Positions 44,908-54,790 of a stretch of DNA of 64,000 nt are shown here, piece by piece. Each line of letters opens with the position of its first letter. The stretch's first letter is position 1. The translations under genes were made by a program, and so were the position numbers. This stretch comes from CBDCUE01 sp965222515 (GTDB lineage Bacteria > Pseudomonadota > Alphaproteobacteria > Rickettsiales > JABIRX01): NCBI GenBank assembly GCA_965222515.1, contig CBDCUE010000021.1:127774-191773 (forward strand). Direction: 5' to 3'. The notes below the pieces were generated by a model that was not told where the DNA came from, did not search any database, and saw only the letters and a program-made list of their open reading frames with translations.

Positions 44908-44989
44908 TATACTAATCTGATTTCAAAATGTTGATTTTATCAAATTATTTTTGAGGATAAAATCAATATTTTGAGATTAGATGAGTATA
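44908..44989 (+). repeat. Palindromic element TATACTAATCTG, copy 2
   Basis: The left arm TATACTAATCTGATTTCAAAA and on to about 44941 pairs imperfectly over about 34 bases with the sequence ending at 44989. The left arm and core match copy 1 at 13259. It lies directly after the ispG stop and may serve as its terminator. Confidence 0.65.
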
Positions 44990-45063
44990 TGTTGATAATT
45001 TAATCTTAATATGGTAAATTAAGCAAGGATGTTTAATACAAGTTTCTTGATATGTTATAATAA

Positions 45064-45140
45064 AAAAACCTCGGGGAAATGCTCCCCCTCAAGGGGGAAA
45101 CAATTACTTTTGGTGTTTTTTCTATTGCAATACAGTCTGT
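45064..45140. repeat. Partial copy of the ISAs1-like palindromic element interior
   Basis: CTCGGGGAAATGCTCCCC and CAAGGGGGAAACAATTACTTTTGG followed by a T run resemble the centre of the element at 34395-34450. The ends are not preserved. Confidence 0.45.
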
Positions 45141-45149
45141 TTTTGTAAG

Positions 45150-45268
45150 AGTCAAAACTGCAACAACAACCTTAACTTAAAAAAGAACTTTAAAAAATTA
45201 TGTGTAAATGCTTCACAGATTGCAAAACTGCAACCAACAACCTTAACTTTAAAAAAACAGAAAAGTTA
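45150..45268 (+). promoter_or_regulatory. Conserved small-ORF leader of ubiE, with a partial tandem copy
   Basis: GTGTAAATG (45202-45210) opens a 12-codon ORF reading MLHRLQNCNQQP and ending in TAA (45244-45246). It is followed by a CCTTAACTTTAAAAAAAC block. A partial copy (CAAAACTGCAACAACAACC and CTTAACTT) lies 70 bases upstream. The GTG at 45269 is 61 nt from the small ATG, in register with the other leaders. Confidence 0.65.
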
Positions 45269-45964
45269 GTGCAGGGTGTTTTTAGTTCTGTTGCTAAAAA
45301 ATATGATATTATGAATGATGTGATGTCTTTTGGTATTCATAGATTTTGGAAAGAGGAGTTAGTTAAAAAAGTTTTGTTACAAAAGGGGATAAGAATTTTA
45401 GATATGGCTGGGGGGACTGGCGATCTTAGTTTTTTATTATATAGCAAATTAAAAAAAAGAAATATTCAGGATTTTAATCTTACTATTGCAGATTTTAATC
45501 AAGAGATGTTAGATTATGGTCAGAAAAAAGCTCTTGATAAAAATATAATTTCAAAAAACATTTCGTGGCATCAGGATAATGGCGAGAAAAGCAAATTTAA
45601 GAATCAGTCATTTGATTATTATTTGAATGCTTATGGTTTAAGAAATTTTACTGATTTAAAAAAGGGGGTTGCTGAGGCTTTTAGGGTTTTGAAAAAAGGC
45701 GGGGTATTTTTATGTTTAGAATTTAATCAAGTAGAGAATAAATTTTTGCAGAAACTTTATGATTTTTATTCTTTAAACATTATTCCTAAAATTGGTTCTT
45801 TGATTACGGGGGATGAAGAGTCTTATAAATATTTTGTAGAGTCAATTAGAATGTTTCCTGACTCTAAAAAATTTCAAAAAATGCTTGAGCAGGCAGGTTT
45901 TTCTAGTACAACTTATCAAAAACTAACTTTTGGCATTACAACTTTATATATAGCAAAAAAATGA
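45269..45964 (+). CDS. ubiE: Ubiquinone/menaquinone methyltransferase UbiE
   Basis: This SAM-dependent methyltransferase has the UbiE start VFSSVAKKYDIMNDVMSFGIHRFWK, the SAM loop LDMAGGTGDLSF, NAYGLRNFTDL and FLCLEFNQVEN. It methylates the quinone ring. The start is uncertain. The in-frame ATG at 45200 would add 23 residues (MCKCFTDC...) that are simply the leader read through, as also happens before ruvX. GTG 45269 matches the leader spacing of the other four genes, but places the start very close to the conserved core. It overlaps ubiB by four bases (ATGA). Confidence 0.9.
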   Translation: MQGVFSSVAKKYDIMNDVMSFGIHRFWKEELVKKVLLQKGIRILDMAGGTGDLSFLLYSKLKKRNIQDFNLTIADFNQEMLDYGQKKALDKNIISKNISWHQDNGEKSKFKNQSFDYYLNAYGLRNFTDLKKGVAEAFRVLKKGGVFLCLEFNQVENKFLQKLYDFYSLNIIPKIGSLITGDEESYKYFVESIRMFPDSKKFQKMLEQAGFSSTTYQKLTFGITTLYIAKK

Positions 45965-47364
45965 AATTAATTCTTTCTTTCTTTTATTTTATAAAGATTT
46001 TTATCTATGGTCAATTATGTGGTTGTAATTTTTTGTTAAAAAAAATTCCTTTTATAGGGTGGTTGTTTATTCCTTTTGATATTTTTGCTATTTTTTCATT
46101 AAAATTTTCTAAAGAAAAAAGAATTAGAATGTTGTTTTTGAAATTAGGTCCTACTTTTATAAAATTGGGTCAATTGCTTTCTACAAGATCGGATTTAGTG
46201 GGAAATGATATTGCTAATGAATTAGCTTTTTTGCAAGATAAGTTGCCATCTTTCAAATATAAATATGTGCAAGATACTATTAGAAAAGAATTGGGTGATG
46301 AGATAGAAAATTTATTTATTAAGTTTGATAAAAATCCAGTGGCAGCGGCTTCTATTTCTCAAGTTCATTATGCGATAACTAATGATAAGAAAAAAGTTGC
46401 GGTAAAAATCTTAAGGCCTAAAATAGCAAAAATCTTTTTTAGAGAGATAAATGTTTTATATTTTATTGCTAGCTTTATTTCTTTTTTTAAAATTGCCAAA
46501 AGATTAAAATTAAAAGAAGTTATTAGGATTTTTGAGGAAGCCACAAAAAAAGAGTTAGATTTAAGATTAGAGGCTGCATCTGCTAGTTGTTTAAAAGAAA
46601 ATTTGGCAGGTGATAAAAATATTTACATTCCAAAAATTTATTGGCATTTGACAGAAAAAAAAGTTTTGACTTTGGAGTGGTTAGATGGAATAAAAATTAG
46701 TGATACAAAAAAATTAAAAAAAGCGGGATTCTCATTGAGTGAGTTAGCAGAAAATCTAATTTATTGTTATTTTAATCAAGCATATCAAAATGGCTTTTTT
46801 CATGCAGATATGCATCCAGGAAACATTTTGATAACAAAGCAAGGAAAGATTGCTTTTATAGATTTTGGTATTATGGGATATTTATCAAAAAAAGACAAAA
46901 TTTATGTTACAAAAATCTTATATGGTTTTATAAAAAAAGATTATGACGAAATAGCAGAATTGCATTTATTGGCAGGTTATGTGCCAAAAGACACAAATTT
47001 AAAAGATTTTTCTCTTGCTTGTAGAGCTGTTATTGAGCCAATTTTTGGTTTACCAGTAAAAAGTTTTTCAATTGCAAAAATGTTAGCTCATTTATTTCAA
47101 GTAACTGAAAAATTTGGGATGGAAACTCAACCGCAATTATTACTATTACAAAAAACTCTATTTACCGTAGAAGGAGTTACAGCTAATTTGGATAGAGACA
47201 TTAATATTTGGCAGATAGGAGAACCTTGGATGAGGCATTGGGCAAACAACAATTTGAGTTATCAAGAAAAGGCAAAAGATATTGTACAAGAATTAAAAAA
47301 ATTAGGAGAGAAACTTCCTGAGATTATGGATAAATTAATAGATAAACTGCATAAGGTGAGTTAA
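45961..47364 (+). CDS. ubiB: UbiB/AarF-family kinase-like ubiquinone biosynthesis protein
   Basis: This 467-residue protein has the ABC1/ADCK pattern: FIKLGQLLSTRSDLVGN with the KxGQ motif, the alanine-rich loop PVAAASISQVHYA replacing the glycine loop, AVKILRP, FHADMHPGNIL and IDFGIMG. UbiB proteins are atypical ATPases needed for ubiquinone synthesis at the inner membrane. The C terminus here is shorter than in enterobacterial UbiB, and I see no clear pair of C-terminal membrane helices. It is translationally coupled to ubiE. Confidence 0.93.
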   Translation: MKLILSFFYFIKIFIYGQLCGCNFLLKKIPFIGWLFIPFDIFAIFSLKFSKEKRIRMLFLKLGPTFIKLGQLLSTRSDLVGNDIANELAFLQDKLPSFKYKYVQDTIRKELGDEIENLFIKFDKNPVAAASISQVHYAITNDKKKVAVKILRPKIAKIFFREINVLYFIASFISFFKIAKRLKLKEVIRIFEEATKKELDLRLEAASASCLKENLAGDKNIYIPKIYWHLTEKKVLTLEWLDGIKISDTKKLKKAGFSLSELAENLIYCYFNQAYQNGFFHADMHPGNILITKQGKIAFIDFGIMGYLSKKDKIYVTKILYGFIKKDYDEIAELHLLAGYVPKDTNLKDFSLACRAVIEPIFGLPVKSFSIAKMLAHLFQVTEKFGMETQPQLLLLQKTLFTVEGVTANLDRDINIWQIGEPWMRHWANNNLSYQEKAKDIVQELKKLGEKLPEIMDKLIDKLHKVS

Positions 47365-47400
47365 GCAACAAGCCACTTACACAACAGAATCTCGTCTATC

Positions 47401-47430
47401 ATACACTAAAACAAAATTGTTTTAGTGTAT
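47401..47430. terminator. Bidirectional terminator-like hairpin
   Basis: Arms 47401-47414 and 47417-47430 are perfect complements between convergent ubiB and the 584-residue gene; the tip must open. The right arm overlaps the last bases of the minus-strand gene. CTTACACAAC and ATCTCGT just before it also precede the hairpin at 3571. Confidence 0.6.
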
Positions 47431-49176
47431 TCTTGGTAAATAACATTTTTTTATATTACTGATAGATGTTATATTAGATATATTTGGATTAATTTTTTTT
47501 TGTTTTTGCAACATTTGTTGTATTATTTTATTTGATAAATTATAGGTAAGTATTGTTTCTTTAGGATAATATGCTGCTTCATATACATCTCGAGAATTAT
47601 TACCTTCTTGGATAGTAATAATGTTATTTCTAAGTAATGTTGTTATTATGTTGTTTTCTAATGAGGTTTTACTATAATTTGTTAATGGGGTTCTAGTATA
47701 ATTGTTTATTTTGCAGGAATCAGAGAGCTTTTTATTTAATCCAGCATTAGATAATTGAAATAATAATATTTCTATATTATATTTGGTTAAATTTTGTGTT
47801 AAATCTTTTAATTGTGTTTTCTTATCATTTATATCTAATATTGTTAATGGAGAGAAGCTTATATATGATATTTGCTTAATATTTAATGCTTGTAATTCAT
47901 TATCGTTACTTGTGGTAATAACATTTTTATTTTTTGTTTGTGAATGTAATTTTGTAGCTATAGAGGCTTGCATAAATTCGTAAGAATTACCATATATACT
48001 GTCTGCATAAAAAACATTATTTCTGTTATTAAAGAAATGTGTTTTAAAATTTAGAAACCCACGGTTTGAATTATTATTTGTGATTTTGTCATAATAATAA
48101 GGCTGATAAAATATTATTGATTTGTTTTTTTCTAAACACTTATCTAATCTTAATTCTAGATTTTTCTTAATAGAGCTAAATTCTTTATCATTTTTACTTG
48201 AAATAGATTCTATTATCATAGAATTAACTGGGATTACCACAAGATCATTCTTTGAATTAATTGTGTAATCTAATATATATATTAATGTAATTAAGAAATC
48301 TCTTAAATCTCCAGATGATATTTCTGCAATAATTAAAGGAGATTGAGGAGTTTGTTTATTTAAAAAATTACCTAACTTTTCTTTAGTTATTGCTATTTCT
48401 TTTAAACTTTGATTAAATGTTATAAAATAATTAGTGTTTTTATTAATTTTTATAAATGGAATATTAGCATCAAAAGTTTTTATAATAGGTGCATGATTTA
48501 TTATTTTAGTTACTTGAGCAACCACAAACCCTTCATTGTAATTACCTAATTGATTCTCAATCTTTACATTAAAAAAAGGATCTTTTTTATAATCTTGAGG
48601 GTGCATTGATGAAGAAAATATTAAAGAGCAATATTCATATAAAGCTTTTTTATTTTTAAAATCATCTTCAAGTCTCTGCATTATATATTGTACATAAATC
48701 GCAGCAGAGTCTGTTCCAGAAATAAATTTGATATTGGTTCTATACCTTTCTTTTTTTGCCTTGTTAATTTCACTATTTATTGCTTCATATATAGCCTCTA
48801 ATTCTTTTTTAGCAAAAGCTAAGCTATCAGTCTCTAGGTCAGTATTTTCATTCACTAATATTTCTCTTGGGTTATTAAAATGCTCCAAAAGATTTGTTTT
48901 AATAAGATCGTAATTTTCTAATTTATGACCTTTTTTTATCTTATTATATAAATTAACAATCTCATATTTGTAAGATTCTGTTATGAAGTCCTTGTTTTTT
49001 ACTATATTATCTAATTTTATAGCTAGCTCATTCTTATTTATGTTTATGCAGTTTTGTAATATATATCTTTTCAATAACCGTTCAAACAAATTATATTTTT
49101 CTACTAATTCATTATTAGAGTTATGAACCATATTAAATGTTCCACCTAATGTAATATAAGTTGTTTGCTGTCTCAT
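47422..49176 (-). CDS. Unrecognised 584-residue protein
   Basis: I do not recognise this protein. It is Asn/Lys/Ile-rich, with no signal peptide or membrane helix, and probably alpha/beta with helical stretches (residues about 20-185 look helical and charged). A possible second start is M16 (MVHNSNNELVEKYNLF). Motif-like pieces are ISGTDSAAIYVQYIMQ, SSSMHPQDYKKDPFF and PLIIAEISSGDLRDFLITLI. It stands alone between ubiE-ubiB (convergent) and the DUF2157 gene, and its sequence style resembles the LRR protein at the left edge. An effector or orphan lineage-specific protein is possible, but this is inference. Confidence 0.7.
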   Translation of the reverse strand: MRQQTTYITLGGTFNMVHNSNNELVEKYNLFERLLKRYILQNCININKNELAIKLDNIVKNKDFITESYKYEIVNLYNKIKKGHKLENYDLIKTNLLEHFNNPREILVNENTDLETDSLAFAKKELEAIYEAINSEINKAKKERYRTNIKFISGTDSAAIYVQYIMQRLEDDFKNKKALYEYCSLIFSSSMHPQDYKKDPFFNVKIENQLGNYNEGFVVAQVTKIINHAPIIKTFDANIPFIKINKNTNYFITFNQSLKEIAITKEKLGNFLNKQTPQSPLIIAEISSGDLRDFLITLIYILDYTINSKNDLVVIPVNSMIIESISSKNDKEFSSIKKNLELRLDKCLEKNKSIIFYQPYYYDKITNNNSNRGFLNFKTHFFNNRNNVFYADSIYGNSYEFMQASIATKLHSQTKNKNVITTSNDNELQALNIKQISYISFSPLTILDINDKKTQLKDLTQNLTKYNIEILLFQLSNAGLNKKLSDSCKINNYTRTPLTNYSKTSLENNIITTLLRNNIITIQEGNNSRDVYEAAYYPKETILTYNLSNKIIQQMLQKQKKINPNISNITSISNIKKCYLPRIH

Positions 49177-49350
49177 GTTTTCATTTATAGAACAAGTTTT
49201 AGGGCTAGTAAATTATTTTAAAGCTCATAATAAAAGATTATAATGGACAAAACAAAGTTATACAAGTGTTTTAATATTGCATTTTTTAGCTTGTGCAATA
49301 CTCTTATATTATTTAAACTTTATAATTAGAAAAATTTAATTCTAAAAAAA

Positions 49351-50490
49351 ATGAAAAAATTAGACAATTTTTTACAACAAGCAAAGAAAGAGCAAATTAT
49401 TGATGATGATATTTTGCATAAATTGCAAGAATTTGATAAAAAACAAAATAGTAATAAAGGAACTAATATTTTTATTAATGTAATTGGTTTTTTTGGTGTT
49501 TCTGCAATTTTATTAGGGTTAATTTTGATTATTTCTCATAATTGGCAAGAAATACCTGATATAATCAAAATATCATTATATCTTTTTTCGCTTTTATCTT
49601 TTCATTTATTAGCAATAAAAATTTTTAGAAACTATCCAAAACTCTCTACATTACTGCATTTTTTAGGAGCAGGTTACATTATTGCCGGGATTGGTTTAAT
49701 TGCCCAAATCTACAACCTCTCAAGCTCTGATGGCAAGGCCTTTTTATTATGGTTTGTTATGATTATCCCTCTTACCTTTATTTTAAGAAATAGATTAATT
49801 GGAGCTATGTCAATTTTAGTTTTTTATCTATGGCTAAACACATATTTAGATTATTATAATTATTATAATTCCACTCCTACCATTATGTTTTATTACAGTA
49901 TTTTTGCGGTTAATTTTATTGTTATTAGCAAATTATTTAAACCAGCTAATGACTGTTTTGCTTATTTAAAAATAATTGGTATTATTACACTCTCTATTAT
50001 TATTATTATTATGGGTTTTAGTCATAATTTTTTATCTATAAATGATCTTAAATTTTCTCTTCATCCATTAGTTTTAGCTATTCTTATTTTCAATTTTTCT
50101 ATTTTAGCTTATTTAATGAGAAAAAATTTAAAAGAAAATTTAATATTATCAGCTTTATTAGCAATAATCACCATTTTGCCTTTACTCACACTCACCATTT
50201 CTCTAAAAGAAAATTTTATGATAATATCTGTTCTTTATTGGTTAATTCATTTTTTGTTTGGAGCATTTTTTATTTATATTGGCATTATAAAATCTAGCAA
50301 TAGCAATGTTAATTTTGGGGTATGGTATATTACTCTTGCTATTATTATTAGATTTTTAGATATAGTAAATACTATGTTAAAAACAGGTATGATGTTTGTA
50401 ATATTAGGAAGTATTTTGTTATTAATTGCATATTTAACCGAAAAATATCGCAAAATTTTAATAAATAAATACATAAATAAAATAAGCTAA
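49351..50490 (+). CDS. DUF2157-type multi-pass membrane protein
   Basis: This 379-residue protein has a short helical N-terminal cytoplasmic domain (KEQIIDDDILHKLQEF) and about ten membrane helices starting with IFINVIGFFGVSAILLGLIL, then HNWQEIP, a typical DUF2157 feature. Function is unknown. The stop codon overlaps the start of the GDYXXLXY gene (TAATG), and these two families usually occur together, which supports the call. Confidence 0.82.
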   Translation: MKKLDNFLQQAKKEQIIDDDILHKLQEFDKKQNSNKGTNIFINVIGFFGVSAILLGLILIISHNWQEIPDIIKISLYLFSLLSFHLLAIKIFRNYPKLSTLLHFLGAGYIIAGIGLIAQIYNLSSSDGKAFLLWFVMIIPLTFILRNRLIGAMSILVFYLWLNTYLDYYNYYNSTPTIMFYYSIFAVNFIVISKLFKPANDCFAYLKIIGIITLSIIIIIMGFSHNFLSINDLKFSLHPLVLAILIFNFSILAYLMRKNLKENLILSALLAIITILPLLTLTISLKENFMIISVLYWLIHFLFGAFFIYIGIIKSSNSNVNFGVWYITLAIIIRFLDIVNTMLKTGMMFVILGSILLLIAYLTEKYRKILINKYINKIS

Positions 50491-51014
50491 TGTTAAAAAA
50501 GAATAATTTATTATTAATTGTTATAATTCTACAAATATCTTTTTTTGCTATTTGGTCTTTTGTAGAAAACAAAAAACTTTTTAATCCTCAAAGCAAAGAA
50601 ATTTTAGTAGAAGTTTTACCAGTTGATCCAAGGGATTTTATTAGTGGTAATTATTTTATTTTAGCTTATAAATTCAATGATGCTTGGAGATTTAAAAAAA
50701 AATATATTACCTATCACTTAAGAAAGAAAAAAGGTCAAATTATTTATGCAACATTAGAAAAAAAAGATAAATATTATTTACCCACACATATCAGCTACAC
50801 CAAGCCTCAAAAAATAAAAATTAATCAAGCAATAATTAAAGGAAAAATAGGTTCTTATGGAAATTTAGAATTTGGTATAGAAAAATATTTTATTAATGAA
50901 AACAAAGAGCAACCAAATGCAAGAAAAGACAAAATAGAAGTATTATTAAAAATAGATAATAATTTTTCGCCTAGAATTAAAGAATTATATATCAATGACC
51001 AGAAATTCAGATAG
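50490..51014 (+). CDS. GDYXXLXY-domain membrane-anchored protein
   Basis: This 174-residue protein has one N-terminal membrane helix (LLLIVIILQISFFAIWSFV), then EVLPVDPRDFISGNYFILAYKF, which contains the family motif with Asn in place of Asp (GNYFILAY). The rest is probably periplasmic. Function is unknown. It is translationally coupled to the DUF2157 gene. Confidence 0.85.
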   Translation: MLKKNNLLLIVIILQISFFAIWSFVENKKLFNPQSKEILVEVLPVDPRDFISGNYFILAYKFNDAWRFKKKYITYHLRKKKGQIIYATLEKKDKYYLPTHISYTKPQKIKINQAIIKGKIGSYGNLEFGIEKYFINENKEQPNARKDKIEVLLKIDNNFSPRIKELYINDQKFR

Positions 51015-51127
51015 AATCATAAATTTTTTATGTTGGTCTTAATATTGTCTTTGACTTTTCTTAATTTTGATAATATTGTTTGATCTGACTTTAATAAGAG
51101 TTTTCAGTTGAAAATAAAAATCACCCT

Positions 51128-53863
51128 GTGCTAAAAAAAGCCCTTTCAAAATTTACATCAATCATATTAATGATATTATTTCTAATAATATCTACTTTGG
51201 GTTTTGTCTCTATTATGATAGTAATAAAACCCAGAGACATCACCCCTATTTTAAAATATGTTAATAAATATTTTAAGCAAGAAACTCAAAAATTTAATAT
51301 TAAAAGCGATAAAGTTGTAATCGCTTGGGATAATGAGCATTATTCATTTGATGTCAATTTACTCAATGCAAAACTTACTATAAAAAATAAAATTATAAAA
51401 ATAGATCAATTAAAAATTGATATTAGTAGAAGATTATTATTAATTGGAAAATTCAAAATTGATAAAATTATTGTCCAAAAAATTATATTTGATGATTTAC
51501 ATAAAAATAAACAAAAATTATCTCAATCACAAATAATTAACTATATAGAAACCAGTTTAAATAACTTTATTCTTTTCAAAAATATTGATATAGAAGAAAT
51601 AGTTATTCCTAAAATAGATAAAAAAAACAATTTAATTATCAGAGATTTTTTATATCAAGAAATTATTAAAGATAGACAAATTACAAGTAGTTTTAATATT
51701 CAGTTTTTAAAAGAAAGAGTTACATTTAATACCATCTGCAATTATCAAAACAATAAATTTACTAACTGCCTAATTGAAACACAACATCTACCCAAAAAAA
51801 TAATCAACCATTTAAGCAACTCTAAAATTAAATCTGACCTTAAATTAGCTCTTAACATAAAAAAAGAAAACAATCTTTTTTCTATTGATTTAAATAGTAG
51901 TAGCGAAAATCTAATTTTAAATTTTTACCAAGAAAAAGACATAATATATAATAACATTAAATTATCAGCTAAATTTTCCGTAAGCGAACAAGAAATTAAG
52001 GCAAGCAACATTGATTTTACAGCAAATAACAAAATATCCCTAACAGGAGAAATATCCTATAAAAAAAACCATCTAACCCTAGTAGCACAAGCAAAAAATA
52101 TAGAATATGATTCTTTGTTTTTACTTTATCCAAAATTAAAAAAATTAAAGAAATCTAGAGATTGGCTAAAATCTCATCTAAAATCTACAAAAATATCTAA
52201 AGGACAAATTGACTTAGATTTTAACTTAGTAAATAACAAGCTAAATCACCTATCTGGAGAATTTGATATAGCAAAAGCTTTACTAAACCCTACAAAAAAT
52301 TTTCAGGATATTAGTGATGCAAAAGGAAAAATTATTTTGAGCAAAAATTCAATAAGCATAAATATATATGAAGCAATGGTAAAGAATGATAAAGTGCAAA
52401 ATATCCAAATTACCATACCAAGCTTTGCCAATAAAATTGCTAATCTTTACATTACAGGAAAAAATGTTCCTTTTTCATCCTTGAGTTTAATAGATTTTTT
52501 ACTTAGTAAAATATCTGAGCAAAAAACCATTGATGCTATGAAATTATATTTTCATCAAGCTCAAGGAATTGCAGAAATATTGGATATAAAGTTAAAAATT
52601 GCTAATGATTTTAATATTAATCACTATAAATTAAATATTTTAGGTAAGGTGCAGAAAATTTCTAATGATTTTATTTCTGATGATTTTAATAAATTTAAAA
52701 TTAGCAAAAAATATAATGATAATAAATTTAATATTCATATCAATTTAGCAAATGCAAAAATTGATCAAGAATATTTGTTTTTTAAAAAAAACAGCAAAGA
52801 AAAACTAGATTTTTATATGATAGTAGAAGAAAAAAAAGACGTGATATATTTCAGAAATATTCTATTACAAGGAGAAAGAGCCAATATCCGAGGCAAAGTA
52901 AGTCTTGTCAATAAACAGATAAGAGATATTAATTTTATTAATTCTTACTTAGGAAAAAGTGATTTTTCTTTAAATTTAATTAGAAAAAAAGATTTTTTAA
53001 TTGGCAATTTAATTGCACAAAATTTATATATCAGCTATCCAAAAAAATCTCAAACTGAAAATAGTAGTGATTTTATTCCTGTTAATATTGATATAAAAAT
53101 CAATAATTTAATAGGATTAGAAAACATAAATCTTGATGGTAATTCAGGAAAATGGCTTTATAAAAAAAATTATAACAGTTTATATTTGGAAGGCAATTTT
53201 TTAGGCGGTAATTATATTCTAAAAAACACTATAAAAAGGACAAAAAATGCTAAAAAAGAAAAAATTCTTATGGAAATAAAAAACTTTGGTAATTTTACTA
53301 AAATTTTTGATCCAACTTCTCAAATTATAGATGGTTTAGCATATTTAGAATTAGTCAGAAAAAATCAAGAAAATTATCAAGGATCATTACTATTGCAAAA
53401 TTTTTCTTTAATAAATAAAGATAATTTACAAAAAATGCTAGCATCAAAATCTTTAAAAAATCTAAAAAAATTAAAAACCATAAAATTTGAATATGGGAAT
53501 ATAGATTTTATTTATAATAAAAAAAAAGAGCTTATCAACATTACAGATAGCTTAATATATGGTAATAAATTGGGAGTTACTAGTTATGGTAAGATAAATT
53601 TACTAAATAAAGATGTGTTTTTGCAAGGAAACATTATCCCAGCCTATAAATTCAATAATTTTTTAGGTTTGGGAGGAGTACCTTTTTTAGGAGATTTCTT
53701 AACAGGAAATAAAGGTATCTTTTCTTTATCATATGAGACCTCTGGTAAGTTTGGAAAAATAGATATAGATGTCAAGCCTCTATCAATAATATTACCTTCA
53801 TTTTTAAAGAAAATTGGTAGAAAAAGAGAAAAAATTCAAGATAGATTGGAAGACAAAAAATAA
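51128..53863 (+). CDS. AsmA-like / DUF3971 envelope protein
   Basis: About 911 residues from a GTG start. One N-terminal membrane helix (TSIILMILFLIISTLGFVSIM) precedes a long, beta-rich periplasmic region. The C-terminal block (YGKINLLNKDVFLQGNIIPA, FLGLGGVPFLGDFLTG, and YETSGKFGKIDIDVKPLSI) is typical of AsmA/YhdP-type proteins. I recall that such proteins are bridge-like lipid carriers between the two membranes. The start has no obvious ribosome binding site. It is followed by tRNA-Ser. Confidence 0.8.
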   Translation: MLKKALSKFTSIILMILFLIISTLGFVSIMIVIKPRDITPILKYVNKYFKQETQKFNIKSDKVVIAWDNEHYSFDVNLLNAKLTIKNKIIKIDQLKIDISRRLLLIGKFKIDKIIVQKIIFDDLHKNKQKLSQSQIINYIETSLNNFILFKNIDIEEIVIPKIDKKNNLIIRDFLYQEIIKDRQITSSFNIQFLKERVTFNTICNYQNNKFTNCLIETQHLPKKIINHLSNSKIKSDLKLALNIKKENNLFSIDLNSSSENLILNFYQEKDIIYNNIKLSAKFSVSEQEIKASNIDFTANNKISLTGEISYKKNHLTLVAQAKNIEYDSLFLLYPKLKKLKKSRDWLKSHLKSTKISKGQIDLDFNLVNNKLNHLSGEFDIAKALLNPTKNFQDISDAKGKIILSKNSISINIYEAMVKNDKVQNIQITIPSFANKIANLYITGKNVPFSSLSLIDFLLSKISEQKTIDAMKLYFHQAQGIAEILDIKLKIANDFNINHYKLNILGKVQKISNDFISDDFNKFKISKKYNDNKFNIHINLANAKIDQEYLFFKKNSKEKLDFYMIVEEKKDVIYFRNILLQGERANIRGKVSLVNKQIRDINFINSYLGKSDFSLNLIRKKDFLIGNLIAQNLYISYPKKSQTENSSDFIPVNIDIKINNLIGLENINLDGNSGKWLYKKNYNSLYLEGNFLGGNYILKNTIKRTKNAKKEKILMEIKNFGNFTKIFDPTSQIIDGLAYLELVRKNQENYQGSLLLQNFSLINKDNLQKMLASKSLKNLKKLKTIKFEYGNIDFIYNKKKELINITDSLIYGNKLGVTSYGKINLLNKDVFLQGNIIPAYKFNNFLGLGGVPFLGDFLTGNKGIFSLSYETSGKFGKIDIDVKPLSIILPSFLKKIGRKREKIQDRLEDKK

Positions 53864-53912
53864 TTACTTGATAATTTAGTAGAAAACTATTATATTTATA
53901 AGAATTGCTTAA

Positions 53913-54005
53913 GGAAGGGTGGCCGAGTGGCTGAAGGCGACAGTTTGCTAAATTGTTATACAATTTAACATTGTATCGTGGGTTCGAATCCCATCCCTTC
54001 CTCCA
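53913..54005 (+). tRNA. tRNA-Ser (anticodon GCT)
   Basis: This 93-nt class II tRNA has acceptor stem GGAAGGG/CCCTTCC, anticodon loop TTGCTAA, a long variable arm (ATACAAT/ATTGTAT), T loop TTCGAAT and an encoded CCA. Confidence 0.95.
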
Positions 54006-54430
54006 TTTCTTGATTTTACAAAACCTAAACAAGCCTAAAATCTTCAATAGTAGCACAAGGTCTTATCTCTTTTTATTATTAAATAGTCGTCCCTAAAAAA
54101 CTATAAAAAGCCTTGCAGTATAAGGGTTTAGTTGTATAATTTGCATAGTAAAAACACAAGCTTATTACCAATAACTCTTAAAACCTTGCAAAAATGTTAC
54201 ACAAAACTCACCAAACAGGAAATGATATGGATATGTTCAGAAATGAATTAGTAAATATCATAAATATGAAGCATAAACTAGTAATATTATCAAAATTAGT
54301 AGATTGGAGAAGTATGGAAAAGAAGTTTTCTATAAAATATAACCCCAGTTATGCTTTTTTTTAATAAAAAGCCTTGCAAAAAGTTAGCATAGACATTTTA
54401 ATATTTTTTTTAACCTAAATAAAAAAAGCT

Positions 54431-54790
54431 ATGCTAGTAAGTGATATTGAACTAATAAAACTATATTGTCAAATAGATGATTTTTGTAAATTATTTTTTA
54501 AGTACTTCAATCAAAAATTAATATCAGAAAAGAGTAGTAAATTAAGGAAAGAAGGGAAGGACAGGCTTAAATCTAGTGATATAATGTGTATATTAATATT
54601 GTATAATAATAGTAGTTATGATTGTTTTAAAAATTATTATATTGAGTTTGCAAAGCCTAATTTACAAAAGTATTTTCCTAATATGCCTTGTTATGCAAGG
54701 TTTACACATATTCAAAAGATAGCATTTATGCCACTTAGTTCTTTTTTATTAGAAATAATTAATAAAAATGAAAAAACAGGGTGCTATTAA
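54431..54790 (+). CDS. IS982 transposase, N-terminal part (copy 1)
   Basis: This 119-residue N-terminal part has IELIKLYCQIDDFCKLFF and DRLKSSDIMCILILYNNSSY, typical of IS982 transposases. It stops at TGCTATTAA just after a six-A run. If one A is skipped, the frame continues into the second ORF at the first catalytic Asp (NIDSTYIPVCK), giving about 300 residues, the normal length of an IS982 transposase. Confidence 0.85.
   Translation: MLVSDIELIKLYCQIDDFCKLFFKYFNQKLISEKSSKLRKEGKDRLKSSDIMCILILYNNSSYDCFKNYYIEFAKPNLQKYFPNMPCYARFTHIQKIAFMPLSSFLLEIINKNEKTGCY

Noticed and set aside
53772..54056. 94-codon minus-strand ORF containing GWDSNPR and LQPLGHPS
   Set aside because: It is the antisense translation of tRNA-Ser, a well-known spurious ORF type.
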